A stretch of 64,000 bases of DNA from Bacteroidales bacterium (lineage in GTDB: Bacteria > Bacteroidota > Bacteroidia > Bacteroidales > P3): contig JAFROL010000027.1 of the NCBI GenBank assembly GCA_017429685.1, positions 62,001 to 126,000 on the forward strand, given 5' to 3'. A program made the translations under genes and the position numbers. The notes beneath the pieces were generated by a model. That model was not told where the DNA came from and did no database searches. It saw only the letters and a program-made list of their open reading frames with translations. Below are positions 17,120-26,634 of the stretch, piece by piece; the stretch's first letter is position 1, and every line of letters starts with the position of its first letter.

Positions 17120-17950
17120 ATGACAGAATTAAAATTCGAAGAATTGCTTGAAGCAGGTTGCCACTTCGGACACCTGAAAAGAAAATGGAATCCCAAAATG
17201 GCTCCCTACATTTTCAAGGAGCACAACGGTATTCACGTCATCGACCTGCAGAAGACCATCGCCAAAGCCGACGAGGCCGCTGCAGCACTGAAACAGATTG
17301 CCAAATCGGGCAAGAAGGTTCTCTTCGTTGCCACGAAAAAACAAGCCAAGGATGTCGTCGCCGAGATCGTGAAGACCGTCGATATGCCGTTCGTCACCGA
17401 GCGCTGGCCTGGCGGTATGCTGACCAACTTCAGCACCATCCGCAAAGCCGTCAAGAAAATGAACGCTCTTGACCAGATGATGCACGACAAGGATTTCAAC
17501 AATATCTCGAAACGCGAACGCCTCCAGGTGCAGCGCGAACGCACCAAGCTGGACAAGAACCTCGGCAGCATCGCCGACCTGACCCGTCTGCCCAGCGCAC
17601 TGTTCATCATCGACATCAACAAGGAGCACATTGCCGTTGCTGAAGCCCGCAGACTGAACATCCCCACTTTCGCTATCGTCGACACCAACTGCAATCCTGA
17701 CCTCATCGACTTCCCGATTCCTGCCAACGATGATGCTTCGAAGTCGATTGCAGCCATCCTGAAACATATGGTCGAGGCCATCCAGGAAGGTCTGAACGAG
17801 CGTATGCTTGACAAGGAGAACAACACCGCCGAGGACGAGGTTGAAAACGACGCCGCCGAAAACAACGACGAGGAAGGCAAGAGCGAAAACAACGACGAGG
17901 CCCGTCCGCGCCGTCCCAGAAGAAAAAATGCACCTGCCAACAACCAATAA
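17120..17950 (+). CDS. rpsB: 30S ribosomal protein S2
   Basis: The 276-residue S2 has FEELLEAGCHFGHLKRKWNP, YIFKEHNGIHVIDLQKT, KKVLFVATKKQAKDVV, RWPGGMLTNFSTI and the C-terminal LNIPTFAIVDTNCNPDLIDF. After about residue 230 comes a low-complexity acidic/Asn-rich tail (NNTAEDEVENDAAENNDEEG) ending in a basic PRRPRRK patch, an extension commonly seen in Bacteroidota S2. It sits 21 bp upstream of tsf. Confidence 0.97.
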   Translation: MTELKFEELLEAGCHFGHLKRKWNPKMAPYIFKEHNGIHVIDLQKTIAKADEAAAALKQIAKSGKKVLFVATKKQAKDVVAEIVKTVDMPFVTERWPGGMLTNFSTIRKAVKKMNALDQMMHDKDFNNISKRERLQVQRERTKLDKNLGSIADLTRLPSALFIIDINKEHIAVAEARRLNIPTFAIVDTNCNPDLIDFPIPANDDASKSIAAILKHMVEAIQEGLNERMLDKENNTAEDEVENDAAENNDEEGKSENNDEARPRRPRRKNAPANNQ

Positions 17951-17971
17951 TCAATCAGGAGGAAAGAAAAA

Positions 17972-18961
17972 ATGGCAAATATCACTGCAAAACAGGTTAA
18001 TGAACTGCGCCAACTCACAGGCGTAGGTATGATGGACTGCAAGAAAGCCCTCGTGGAATGCGATGGCGACGTGCAGAAAGCCATCGAACTGCTGCGCCAG
18101 AAAGGCCAGAAAATGGCCGCCAAGCGTGCTGACCGCGATGCCAACGAAGGTTGCGTCCTGGCCAAGAGCAACGGCAAATACGGCGCCATCGTTATGCTGA
18201 GCTGCGAGACTGACTTCGTGGCCACCAACGCCGACTTCGTTGCTTTCACCACTTCTATCCTCGACACCGCTATGGCAAAGGGCCTCACCACCAAAGATGA
18301 GGTTATGGATATGGACCTCAATGGCCGCAAGGTCAGCGACTGCATTACCGACCAGATTGCCAAGATCGGCGAAAAGATTGAACTGGCCCACTTCGAGGCC
18401 ATCAATGCCGAGGCCGTCTACGCCTACATCCATCCTGGCAACCGTATGGCCAGCATCGTGGGTATGAACAAGGCCGGATACGACGAGGTTGGACACAACG
18501 TGGCTATGCAGGTTGTGGCTATGCGCCCCGTGGCCCTCGACGAGAAGAGCGTTCCGCAGAGCGTCATCGACAGCGAGCTGAACGTCTATCGCGAGAAGAC
18601 CAAAGAGGAACTCGTAGGCAAGGCTATCGACGCCGCCCTGAAGAAAGCCGGTATCAACCCCGCCCACGTCGACAGCGACGACCATATCAACTCGAATATG
18701 GCCAAAGGCTGGATCACCGAAGAGCAGGCCAAGATGGCTCGCGAAATCAAGGAGAAAGTCGGTGCCGAAGCTGCCGCCAGCCTCCCCGAAGCCAAGATCG
18801 AAGGCATTGCCAAAGGCCGTCTGAACAAGTTCTTCCAGGAAAGCACCCTGATGAACCAGGAGTACATTATGGAGAGCAAGGTCAGCGTCAAGGACTTCAT
18901 CGCCCGTACGGACAAGGAACTCTGCTGCACCGGTTTCAAACGCCTCGAACTTGGAGCATAA
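17972..18961 (+). CDS. tsf: Elongation factor Ts
   Basis: This 329-residue nucleotide-exchange factor for EF-Tu starts MANITAKQVNELRQLTGVGM, followed by MDCKKALVECDGDVQKAIEL and LRQKG, the invariant UBA-type N-domain. The two dimerisation subdomains follow (MLSCETDFVATNADFVAFTT, then YIHPGNRMASIVGMN). Length is within the Bacteroidales range. It forms an operon with rpsB. Every internal Met codon is preceded by a codon ending in T, A or G, an effect of the CATG exclusion. Confidence 0.97.
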   Translation: MANITAKQVNELRQLTGVGMMDCKKALVECDGDVQKAIELLRQKGQKMAAKRADRDANEGCVLAKSNGKYGAIVMLSCETDFVATNADFVAFTTSILDTAMAKGLTTKDEVMDMDLNGRKVSDCITDQIAKIGEKIELAHFEAINAEAVYAYIHPGNRMASIVGMNKAGYDEVGHNVAMQVVAMRPVALDEKSVPQSVIDSELNVYREKTKEELVGKAIDAALKKAGINPAHVDSDDHINSNMAKGWITEEQAKMAREIKEKVGAEAAASLPEAKIEGIAKGRLNKFFQESTLMNQEYIMESKVSVKDFIARTDKELCCTGFKRLELGA

Positions 18962-19008
18962 ATAAAGATTCAGAATTTCGGAAGTCACATTTCGAATTCA
19001 GATAACAG

Positions 19009-19046
19009 AAAGAGCGGTTGTGTGATTTGCGCAGCCGCTCTTTTTT
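19009..19046 (+). terminator. Intrinsic terminator after tsf
   Basis: The stem AAGAGCGGTTGT / GCAGCCGCTCTT has two G-T pairs and is followed by a T6 run. It ends 10 bp before the rnhA start. Confidence 0.82.
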
Positions 19047-19056
19047 CGAAAACAAT

Positions 19057-19725
19057 ATGGCAAAGAAGCAGAAATACTACGTCGTCTGGCAGGGCAACCA
19101 GCCAGGCATCTACGACAGCTGGGCAGAATGCGAAAAGCAGATAAAAGGTGTTGCCGGCGCCAAGTTCAAGTCGTACGAGAGCCGCACTCTGGCCGAGCAG
19201 GCCCTGCGCATCGGACCCGAAATGGCAGCATCGGTGATTGAACGGCAAACCAAAGGCGAGTCGATACTGGCCGTCGACAATGACGGAATGACCGTGGTGC
19301 GCCCCGATGCACAGGGTCCGAAACCGATTCTCGACGCCATAGCCGTCGACGCCGCCTGCAGCGGCAATCCCGGCGTGATGGAATACCAAGGTGTGTATAT
19401 CGCCAGCCGCACTCAGCTGTTCCACTTCAAAGTTCCCGTAGGGACAAACAACATCGGCGAATTCCTTGCCATAGTCCACGGCCTGGCATACCTCAAGAAG
19501 AACAATCTGCAACAACCGCTATACACAGATTCCAAAACCGCTTTGGGCTGGATTCGCGCCAAGCAGTGCCGCACCAAACTGCCTCTGACGCCCGACACTG
19601 CCAAACTCTACGACGTGATACGCCGCGCCGAGGCCTGGCTGCACAACAACAGCTACACCACGCAAATCCTGAAATGGGACACCGACCACTGGGGCGAAAT
19701 ACCCGCCGACTTTGGAAGAAAGTAG
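19057..19725 (+). CDS. rnhA: Ribonuclease H1 with N-terminal hybrid-binding domain
   Basis: The start is MAKKQKYYVVWQGNQPGIYD, giving 222 residues. Residues 5-50 form the caulimovirus-type RNA/DNA hybrid-binding domain (YYVVWQGNQPGIYDSWAECE, KFKSYESRTLAE). The catalytic RNase H domain has the D-E-D-D residues in AIAVDAACSGNPG, TNNIGEFLAIVHGL, LYTDSKTALGW and WDTDHWGE. It degrades the RNA strand of RNA:DNA hybrids. This two-domain layout is usual in Bacteroidota. The gene is alone, flanked by a terminator upstream and a repeat array downstream. Confidence 0.9.
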   Translation: MAKKQKYYVVWQGNQPGIYDSWAECEKQIKGVAGAKFKSYESRTLAEQALRIGPEMAASVIERQTKGESILAVDNDGMTVVRPDAQGPKPILDAIAVDAACSGNPGVMEYQGVYIASRTQLFHFKVPVGTNNIGEFLAIVHGLAYLKKNNLQQPLYTDSKTALGWIRAKQCRTKLPLTPDTAKLYDVIRRAEAWLHNNSYTTQILKWDTDHWGEIPADFGRK

Positions 19726-19730
19726 GGAAG

Positions 19731-19775
19731 CGGAAAGCGGAAAACGGAAAGCGGAAAACGGAAAGCGGAAAGCGA
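19731..19775 (+). repeat. CGGAAAG array, copy 1, ending in CTGACGCGG
   Basis: Alternating GCGGAAA and ACGGAAA units (7 bp, six copies) start 6 bp after rnhA and end in GAGCTGACGCGG. The same combination recurs at 23546-23760, 43348-43440 and 49609-49655. Confidence 0.9.
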
Positions 19776-19805
19776 GCTGACGCGGCAGCATTTTCCGACG
19801 AAGTC

Positions 19806-19977
19806 GGAATAAATTTACAAGATTTACAAGATTTCGCTCGCTTGCGAGCAGGAGAATAAAACAAACGGAAATATACAAGATCCACTAGATCTCGCTCGCT
19901 TGCGAGCAGGAGAATAAAACAAACGGAAATCTACAAGATCTACGAGATTTCGCTCGCTTGCGAGCAGGAGAACAGAA
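19806..19977 (+). repeat. 58-bp tandem triplicate with CGCTCGCTTGCGAG hairpin
   Basis: Three units at a 58-bp period each contain TACAAGAT...ACAAGAT, the hairpin CTCGCTTGCGAG and AGGAGAATAAAACAAACGG. The hairpin cores start at 19835, 19893 and 19951. A single related unit lies at 23608-23660. No coding potential; it lies between rnhA and prmC. Confidence 0.9.
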
Positions 19978-20002
19978 AGTGACGACAGAATAAGAACGAC
20001 TT

Positions 20003-20895
<893 letters not shown>

Positions 20896-20899
<4 letters not shown>

Positions 20900-21846
20900 A
20901 ACCCCACCAAACAAATAATATGCAAAACTCATCTACAACACTGGCATTCAAGCCTCTGACAACCAACCTGAAAAACAGCATACAGGCCGTGACGCTGAAT
21001 GCCGGACGGCGCAACTGCAATTTCACCTTTGCCAACCTGATAGGATGGCAATTCCTCTTCGACACCGAGGTCTGCCTGATGCCCGGCATTGTCATTTTCC
21101 GATATATGTTCAGCCACCGCCAGCCAGCCTATTTCATCAGCTCGTCCTCCCTGCCGTCCACCTACATCATCGAAAAGCTGCGAAACAGGACAGCCGACAA
21201 AGGGTTGCCGCTGACGCTGATAGCCGTCGAAGACGACTGGGCAGCACAGCTGAAAGAGCAATACGGCGACACCATAACCGTCGAGCCATTGCGCAACAGC
21301 TACGACTACATCTATCGTCGCGACGAGCTGGAACTGATGCAAGGCAAAAACCTCAAAGCCAAACGCAACCACGTCAACAAGTTCCTCAGCGAGCATCCGG
21401 ATTATGAATACCGTGAACTGACACCCGAACACTTCGACGAATGCAGACGGCTGCAAGTGTTATGGAACGAAGAGATACACCACGACAACCCCTGGTATGG
21501 CAACACGATAGAATCCGAGCACCATATGATAGAGACCGTCTTCGCCAATTGGAGCGAACTGGATATCCTCGGCGGGGCGATATTCGTCGACGGCAAAATG
21601 ATAGCATTCAGCTTCGGGGCGGCCGTGACCAACGACACCTTCGACACCTGCGTCGAGAAGGCCGACCGCAACATCAGCGGAGCCTTCAGCATCATCAACC
21701 AGCAGATGGCCCAACACCTGCCGCCACAGTTCCGCTACATCAACCGCGAGGAGGATATGGGCCTTGAAGGGCTGCGCAAGTCCAAGACCTCCTACCATCC
21801 CGACAGGCTGCTCAGTTACAACATCATAACCTTCGCCACCCTATGA
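20896..21846 (+). CDS. DUF2156 (phosphatidylglycerol lysyltransferase C-domain-like) protein
   Basis: The 316-residue cytosolic protein has the tandem GNAT-like fold of DUF2156. Recognisable parts are FTFANLIGWQFLFDTEV, DYIYRRDELELMQGKNLKAK, RNHVNKFL and the C-terminal FRYINREEDMGLEGLRKSKT (the NREEDMGxxGLRxxK signature). Family members aminoacylate lipids or act in related acyl/peptidyl transfer; without the membrane half, lipid modification is uncertain here. It overlaps prmC and the following GNAT gene by 4 nt each, forming a tightly coupled trio. Confidence 0.83.
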
Positions 21847-22364
21847 ACACCACGCTACGCCGAATGACCCCTGCCGACAGCGGCGAAACCGTCGACTGGA
21901 TAAGCCGCCAGTATGGATTTGACCGCAACGAAGTGGCCTGGTGGGTCGACAATCTGCACTTCAACTGGCCACTCAGCGTCAAGGCCGTCGACGGACAGGG
22001 ACATACCGTCGGGCTGCTGAACATAAGCGACTATCGCATCGAGGAAGAAACCGAGGCCATCGTCAGCGAACAACCCGAACTACTGCGCCGGCTCAACGCA
22101 TTGCGCTACACTGCCGTCTTCTCGTTCATCGTCGCCGAGCCGTATCGCCACACGCCACTCAACCATCTGATGATAATGGACATTTGGGACGAGCTGCAAC
22201 AGAACTACGACTTTCTCTTCGTTCCCGTTATGCACCACCTCAAGACCCACCAGTACTGGCAGCGGCGTGGCGCCATCGAATTCTTCCGCGACAAAATGTC
22301 GATCTACTACCTGATTCCACTTCAAAACAACAAGCTACTATACAACCTATTAGCACAAAACTAA
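21843..22364 (+). CDS. GNAT-like N-acetyltransferase family protein
   Basis: The 173-residue protein starts with MNTTLRRMTPADSGETVDWI, a GNAT-type opening. Later parts include GLLNISDYRIEEE and AVFSFIVAEPYRHTPLNHLM. The acetyl-CoA pyrophosphate loop (R/Q-x-x-G-x-G/A) is replaced by YRHTPLN, so catalytic competence is doubtful. It shares an ATGA overlap with the DUF2156 gene. It is probably a partner of that protein and not a stand-alone acetyltransferase (inference). Confidence 0.65.
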   Translation: MNTTLRRMTPADSGETVDWISRQYGFDRNEVAWWVDNLHFNWPLSVKAVDGQGHTVGLLNISDYRIEEETEAIVSEQPELLRRLNALRYTAVFSFIVAEPYRHTPLNHLMIMDIWDELQQNYDFLFVPVMHHLKTHQYWQRRGAIEFFRDKMSIYYLIPLQNNKLLYNLLAQN

Positions 22365-22372
22365 CCTTTCCG

Positions 22373-22633
22373 GCAAAAAAAATTTTCATCAAGGTGTCAC
22401 ATTTTTGAATTTTAGACCTATACGCCTAAAACCATATAGACCGAACGATGGTGGCGGTTTGCAAATCCGACACAAAACGCCAGTGGCGACAGAGATTTTA
22501 ATTTTGATTTAAAATATTGATTCTGAACAATAACAGTAAAACAACCAAAAAAAATTTTCAACAAGTGTCAAATTTTTACTAATTTTGCATCTAATATATT
22601 AGGAAAGAAAATTTTTCAACAATGTCACAAATC
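22373..22633 (+). repeat. Three dispersed AAAATTTTCA-CAAG-GTCA-ATTTTT boxes with a promoter
   Basis: Similar boxes occur at about 22373-22405, 22543-22577 and 22607-22633 (each AAAATTTTCAWCAAKGTSA-like). A TAATTTTG -7 box lies at 22580-22587, with a TTTC-like -33 about 20 bp upstream inside the second box. The 376-bp space before the lipoprotein gene holds no other recognisable gene. Confidence 0.5.
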
Positions 22634-22740
22634 GGCAAAAAAATATGCATTTATATATATGAGGAATGCTGAATTCTGTTGCTGCAAATCTTCAAAAAAA
22701 CAAAAAAAACAATGATTTTAAATTAAATAGCAAAAAAACT

Positions 22741-23232
22741 ATGAAAACAAAAGCGATATTAATGATTTCAGCATTATTCTTGCTTACGTGCTGCAAGAAA
22801 AAAGAATGTATATTTTGGCTGTATCCCGAAAGCGAAGGAATAACAATTAGCAAAACAGACTACAACAAAGCTTCAGATGTTGGTAAAAAATTTGCGGTTG
22901 ATTACTCCTCTAACGCCTGTGACGATTCAAAGCTAATAGAATTACTTGATATGGACGGAGATACCTTGAAGGTGTTTGGAATGCTTACAGAGGATTACCC
23001 CGGCGGCGTGAGATTATACAATCCAGGCGAAGACGGTTCTGTGCATATCTCAGGAAATATGATGGACTCATTACAATTAGATAGTCAGATATATTACGTT
23101 ACGGGAATTCTTCATTTGAAATGCTTTAGCACTTATGATAACTTTAAAACCAGGATTAATAAGTATGGAAATACAGACTCCTGTGTGTTGATTAGTCTTT
23201 ATCCTTTATCTTATTATGTAAAACAAATTTAG
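22741..23232 (+). CDS. Hypothetical lipoprotein
   Basis: I start at ATG 22741, giving 163 residues with a lipoprotein signal (MKTKAILMISALFLLTCCKK; lipobox LLTC). The upstream 25-codon extension is AT-rich and lacks signal features. The mature part is small and acidic with one WLYPESEGITISKTDYNKAS segment and no motif I recognise. The gene is more AT-rich than its neighbours. It is flanked by repeat-filled intergenic DNA on both sides, so it may be recently acquired (inference). Confidence 0.6.
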   Translation: MKTKAILMISALFLLTCCKKKECIFWLYPESEGITISKTDYNKASDVGKKFAVDYSSNACDDSKLIELLDMDGDTLKVFGMLTEDYPGGVRLYNPGEDGSVHISGNMMDSLQLDSQIYYVTGILHLKCFSTYDNFKTRINKYGNTDSCVLISLYPLSYYVKQI

Positions 23233-23794
23233 TTATAAAAAAAACAATATTATTTTTAATCCTCATCTTGCCCGTTGCGGCGGATTTGTAATCCGACGCA
23301 ACTTAATATAAGGATTTGCAATCCGCAAAACTATTCTAGAATCGCGTGCTTTTGGGGTCGCTTCGCTCAAAATCTTTCAAAAATAGTTTTTAAAAACTTT
23401 CAAAATATTAAAAATATGAAATTTACATTAAAAAAATAACAAGCAAGCATAGCTTTTTAAAGATTTTTCAATTTGATTTTTTGATGATTTTGAGGCCAGA
23501 GGCCGACCACATAAACGTCCTAAACCACGAAGGGGTGAAAGGAAAACTAAGAACGAAAAGCGGAAAACGGGAAGCGGCTGACGCGGTAGCCATTCCCGAC
23601 GAAGTCGGAATAAAATTTACAAGATTTACAAGATTTCGCTCGCCTGCAAGCAGGAGAACAAATAAGCGGAAAACGGAGAACTGGCTGACGCGGCAGCATA
23701 GTTCTCCGTTCTCATTTCTCCGTTCTCCGCTCTCAGTTCTCCGTTCTCAGTTCTCCGTTCTCAGTTCCTTCGCCTGTTGGCATAGTTTTCGGAG
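23233..23794. repeat. Repeat-filled intergenic region
   Basis: The region holds, in order: small hairpins GCGGATTTGTAATCCG and GGATTTGCAATCC (23279-23325); a CGGAAA array ending in GGCTGACGCGG (23546-23585); a single copy of the 58-bp unit (23608-23660); a second CGGAAAACGG stretch ending in GGCTGACGCGG (23663-23695); and a long TTCTCCGTTCTC array (23700-23765). The last two arrays are inverted with respect to each other and can pair. I see no real gene; the open frame across 23481-23840 is a translation of these repeats. Confidence 0.8.
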
Positions 23795-23875
23795 GCAGTT
23801 CTTATATCGTTCTTATATCGCGAATATAAGAACGATATAAGAACTGCATAGGAACGATATAAGAACGGCCCTGCC
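23795..23875. repeat. TTCTTATAT palindrome, copy B, plus an extra half
   Basis: The left arm 23795-23818 and right arm 23824-23847 are perfectly complementary over 24 bp, with the loop CGCGA. The arm is GCAGTTCTTATATCG followed by TTCTTATAT. An additional half unit (GGAACGATATAAGAACGG) follows. It lies between a plus-strand lipoprotein gene and a minus-strand transporter gene. Confidence 0.92.
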
Positions 23876-23963
23876 GGGTTCTATCTGATTATAGCAGTTT
23901 AACTCCGCTTGTGGCGACAATGCAATTCTAGTGTGGGAGTGCGTCAATGGGTCAGAGCGTCAG

Positions 23964-25457
23964 CTATTTTGGCCATTTACTTGCCAAAAAAACAGTCATT
24001 GCCGAGGCTGCCAGGCCGTAGTACATCGCATCGGGCGGCAGGTGCAATATGCCTGCGGCCAGCATCGCCACCGAACCGACAACCATCGACCGCGTTACGG
24101 CCCTGGCGCCGAAGCGGCCCGGAAGCCACAAGGCAAAACTGAGCGGCAATAGCAGCACCACAGCACGCAAGCCCAGCGAAAGGAATCCCAGGTCGTTGAT
24201 GAACGACCCTCGGACGAACAACGCTGCCACAACGCCCAGCAGCAGGATGACGACTATGGCCAGGCGTGTCTGCGCCAGCGGTTCGAGGCGTGCCTTGCGG
24301 CGGAAGAGCGACAAGATGTTGCCAACCAGGTCGCGCGAAGCGATAGTCGCCGCGCCAAGCACCAGGCCGCTGCCGCAGCCCAAAATGTTGACCAGCAAAG
24401 CGCCCAAGGCTATTCCGCCCAACCACGACGGCAGATGCGCCAGAATGAAGGTGGGAAAAGCCTGCAGCGAGTTCTCCAAAACGCCGACACCGTCGGGCAG
24501 CGAGCCTCCGGCAGCGACGACGGCTTCCATCTCGGCAGCAGTCACGTAATGGCCACGCATATAGATGCCCACCAGCGTGCAGGCGGCTCCTATCAAAGGG
24601 ATGAGGGCGGCGCAGAGCACGGCTCCGCGACGTGCCTTGCGCGTGGTGGCCGCCGACCAGATGGCCTGGGCGTAGGTCTGGGTGCAGACCACGCCGAGGG
24701 TCAGCGAGAGGCAGCCGCCGAGGTCTTTCAGCGGCCCGCGGGCCAGGAGCGACCCATAGCGGCGATGCACTTCGTCGGCACTGCCGATGTCGTTGATTGC
24801 CGCCAGCTGCGGATTGGCAAACACCTCTTCCAATCCTGACCTCATACCGCCAAGGCCACCGGCCAATCGCCACACCGCGATGCCGGCCGCCAGCGAGCTG
24901 ACGTAGAGCAGCACCAGCTTGACAATGCCGCCGGCGCCGGCACTGCGTATGCCACCAAACAGCACCAGCAGCGCTATCAGCACGGCACCGACCAGCAACG
25001 CCGTCACCGTAGGCAGCCCGAACAGGCTGGTAATCATTGCCGACGACGACAGCAGCTGCGACATAATGCTGATGAAAATGCCAACGAGGAACAGCACCGA
25101 CCCCACCGTCTCGGCGCGGCGGCCGTACTGCTGGCGCACCACCTCCATCACCGTCGTGCATCCGCTGCCGCGCAGCGGTTTGGCATAGACCAGACCCAAC
25201 ACCAGCGAGCCCAGGGCGGCGCCGATGGTGAACCACCACGCCGAGAGGCCGTAGGTGAAGGCCAGCTGCGCCGTGCCGATGGTGCTTTGGCCACCGACCA
25301 GGGTGCCCAGTATGGCACCGCACACCATCCAGCTTCCGGCTTTGCCGCCAGTGGTGAACCCTTTGGCATCCTTCACCTTGCGTCCTGAAAGGACACTCAC
25401 CGCCACCAGGAGGCCCACGGTGGCGAGTATTCCGACAATATGTACCGAGGTGAGCAT
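23964..25457 (-). CDS. Sodium:solute symporter family transporter
   Basis: The 497-residue integral membrane protein has about 13 hydrophobic helices. The N-terminus (KVKDAKGFTTGGKAGSWMV, then LGTLVGGQSTIGTAQLAFTY and GLSAWWF) is the SSS-family pattern, including the G-G-S/T-I-G-T-A sodium-site region. The family co-transports Na+ with sugars, amino acids, pantothenate or other solutes; the substrate is not inferable here. Its start overlaps the stop of the upstream lipoprotein gene by 1 nt (TGATG on the minus strand), implying coupled translation. Confidence 0.87.
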   Translation of the reverse strand: MLTSVHIVGILATVGLLVAVSVLSGRKVKDAKGFTTGGKAGSWMVCGAILGTLVGGQSTIGTAQLAFTYGLSAWWFTIGAALGSLVLGLVYAKPLRGSGCTTVMEVVRQQYGRRAETVGSVLFLVGIFISIMSQLLSSSAMITSLFGLPTVTALLVGAVLIALLVLFGGIRSAGAGGIVKLVLLYVSSLAAGIAVWRLAGGLGGMRSGLEEVFANPQLAAINDIGSADEVHRRYGSLLARGPLKDLGGCLSLTLGVVCTQTYAQAIWSAATTRKARRGAVLCAALIPLIGAACTLVGIYMRGHYVTAAEMEAVVAAGGSLPDGVGVLENSLQAFPTFILAHLPSWLGGIALGALLVNILGCGSGLVLGAATIASRDLVGNILSLFRRKARLEPLAQTRLAIVVILLLGVVAALFVRGSFINDLGFLSLGLRAVVLLLPLSFALWLPGRFGARAVTRSMVVGSVAMLAAGILHLPPDAMYYGLAASAMTVFLASKWPK

Positions 25458-25891
25458 CAGCGGATGTATTGTTTAACGCTCTGCAGCGTGGGTCTTTCGT
25501 CGGCCACCTTGGCGATGTTCCAGGGTCCGTCGGGGTCGGCGGTGCGATAGGGATAGACGACGTACCACACCTCGGCGCCGTAGGTCGACGAGCGGTCGAA
25601 GGTGCGGACCACATAGGCGACGGCAACCACAGAGTCATCAATGGTGTCGAGCACTATGCGGCCATCGTCATTGCGCACATAGTCCGTGTTGGCAGTGCCT
25701 ACCAGTTCCTGCAGTTCATCGCAATAGTATAGCTCCAGTTGCGACAGATCGCCGTCGCCGAGCAGATGCAGCTCGGCCGACTGGCCCAACCTGAAGGATG
25801 CCACCTGTTCCATTTCGGGAGCTTTGGCCGCAGGTTGCCGACAGCATCCCGCCACCATTACAAGCAGAAGCGACAGTATAAGTCTTCTCAT
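25457..25891 (-). CDS. Hypothetical lipoprotein coupled to the SSS transporter
   Basis: A 144-residue protein starts at 25891 (MRRLILSLLLVMVAGCC, lipobox MVAGC). The mature domain has SAELHLLGDGDLSQLELYYC and EVWYVVYPYRTADPDGPWNI. I do not recognise a family. Overlap with the symporter gene suggests a functional link, for example an outer-membrane or periplasmic accessory (inference). Confidence 0.7.
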   Translation of the reverse strand: MRRLILSLLLVMVAGCCRQPAAKAPEMEQVASFRLGQSAELHLLGDGDLSQLELYYCDELQELVGTANTDYVRNDDGRIVLDTIDDSVVAVAYVVRTFDRSSTYGAEVWYVVYPYRTADPDGPWNIAKVADERPTLQSVKQYIR

Positions 25892-25906
25892 TTTTTTGTC
25901 CAATAA

Positions 25907-25937
25907 TGAAGCCGCGGAGCTGCGCTCCGCGGCTTCA
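25907..25937 (-). terminator. Hairpin downstream of iorB
   Basis: A 13-bp perfect GC-rich stem GAAGCCGCGGAGC / GCTCCGCGGCTTC with a 3-nt loop lies 22 bp after the iorB stop. The U-tract on the minus strand is short (TTATT), so termination is likely but not certain. Confidence 0.65.
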
Positions 25938-25958
25938 AACTCGCTATAATTTAAGTCT

Positions 25959-26522
25959 TTACTTGGCGTCGCGACCGGCGCGGATGGCCTTGATGTTGGT
26001 CTCGACCACGGCGTCGCCCTTGCGGCCGAAGATGGCCTTGATGGCTTTCTCAAGTTCCTCGAAAGCAATCTCGAGGTAGGGGGCGGCAGCACCCAGCAGG
26101 ACCATATTGCCGCGAGCGTTGAGCTCCTTGGCGATGGCGTTGGCATTGAAGCACACCAGGCGGGGTAGCTTCTTCAGTTCGGCATACACCTTCTCGATGT
26201 CGGGATAGTTGGTGATGTTGACGAAGGGGTCGCTGTTGGTGATGACCACGCCGTCGGGAGCCAGGAAGTTGATGTAGCGCAGGGCCTCCATAGGCTCCGA
26301 GCTGAGGATGATGTCGGCCTTGCCTTCGGGGATGACGTCGGCGAAGATGGGGTCGCTGCTGACGCGGAGGTGGCTGAACACCGAGCCGCCACGCTGCGAC
26401 ATACCGTGGATTTCACTTTGCTTGACGTTGAGGCCCAGATTAAGGGCTGCGTCGCTTATTATCTTGGCTACGGAGACGATACCATCGCCGCCCACGCCAC
26501 AAAGTATGATGTCTTTTTTCAT
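25959..26522 (-). CDS. iorB: Indolepyruvate:ferredoxin oxidoreductase, beta subunit
   Basis: The 187-residue gamma/beta-type 2-oxoacid oxidoreductase subunit starts KKDIILCGVGGDGIVSVAKI (the GxGGxG nucleotide/CoA loop). It has the family motif EIHGMSQRGGSVFSHLR. With IorA it oxidatively decarboxylates aryl pyruvates to aryl-acetyl-CoA, reducing ferredoxin. It lies 112 bp downstream of iorA; the spacer carries a TTAACGTTAACC repeat. Confidence 0.92.
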   Translation of the reverse strand: MKKDIILCGVGGDGIVSVAKIISDAALNLGLNVKQSEIHGMSQRGGSVFSHLRVSSDPIFADVIPEGKADIILSSEPMEALRYINFLAPDGVVITNSDPFVNITNYPDIEKVYAELKKLPRLVCFNANAIAKELNARGNMVLLGAAAPYLEIAFEELEKAIKAIFGRKGDAVVETNIKAIRAGRDAK

Positions 26523-26537
26523 TGTCTTTTATGTTTT

Positions 26538-26561
26538 TAACATTAACCTTAACGTTAACCT
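26538..26561 (-). repeat. TTAACATTAACCTTAACG repeat in the iorA-iorB spacer
   Basis: A 24-bp sequence starts TTAACATTAACCTTAACG and ends TTAACC. It is identical to 60242-60265 between etfA and the acyl-CoA dehydrogenase gene. A diverged relative (GTTAACGTTAAAGTTCAGGT) lies at 26603-26622. Confidence 0.85.
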
Positions 26562-26634
26562 TAACTGTATGACGCAATGTATGAATGCTGGAAGTTTCTG
26601 GAGTTAACGTTAAAGTTCAGGTTAAGGTTTTTAA

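Noticed and set aside
19806-19977. CRISPR array
   Set aside because: The 58-bp units are adjacent near-copies without unique spacers, and there are no cas genes.
23481-23840. A 119-codon open frame across the repeat-filled region
   Set aside because: Its product is only a translation of the CGGAAAG and TTCTCCG arrays (SPFSFLRSPLSVLRS...), with no start context or protein-like composition.
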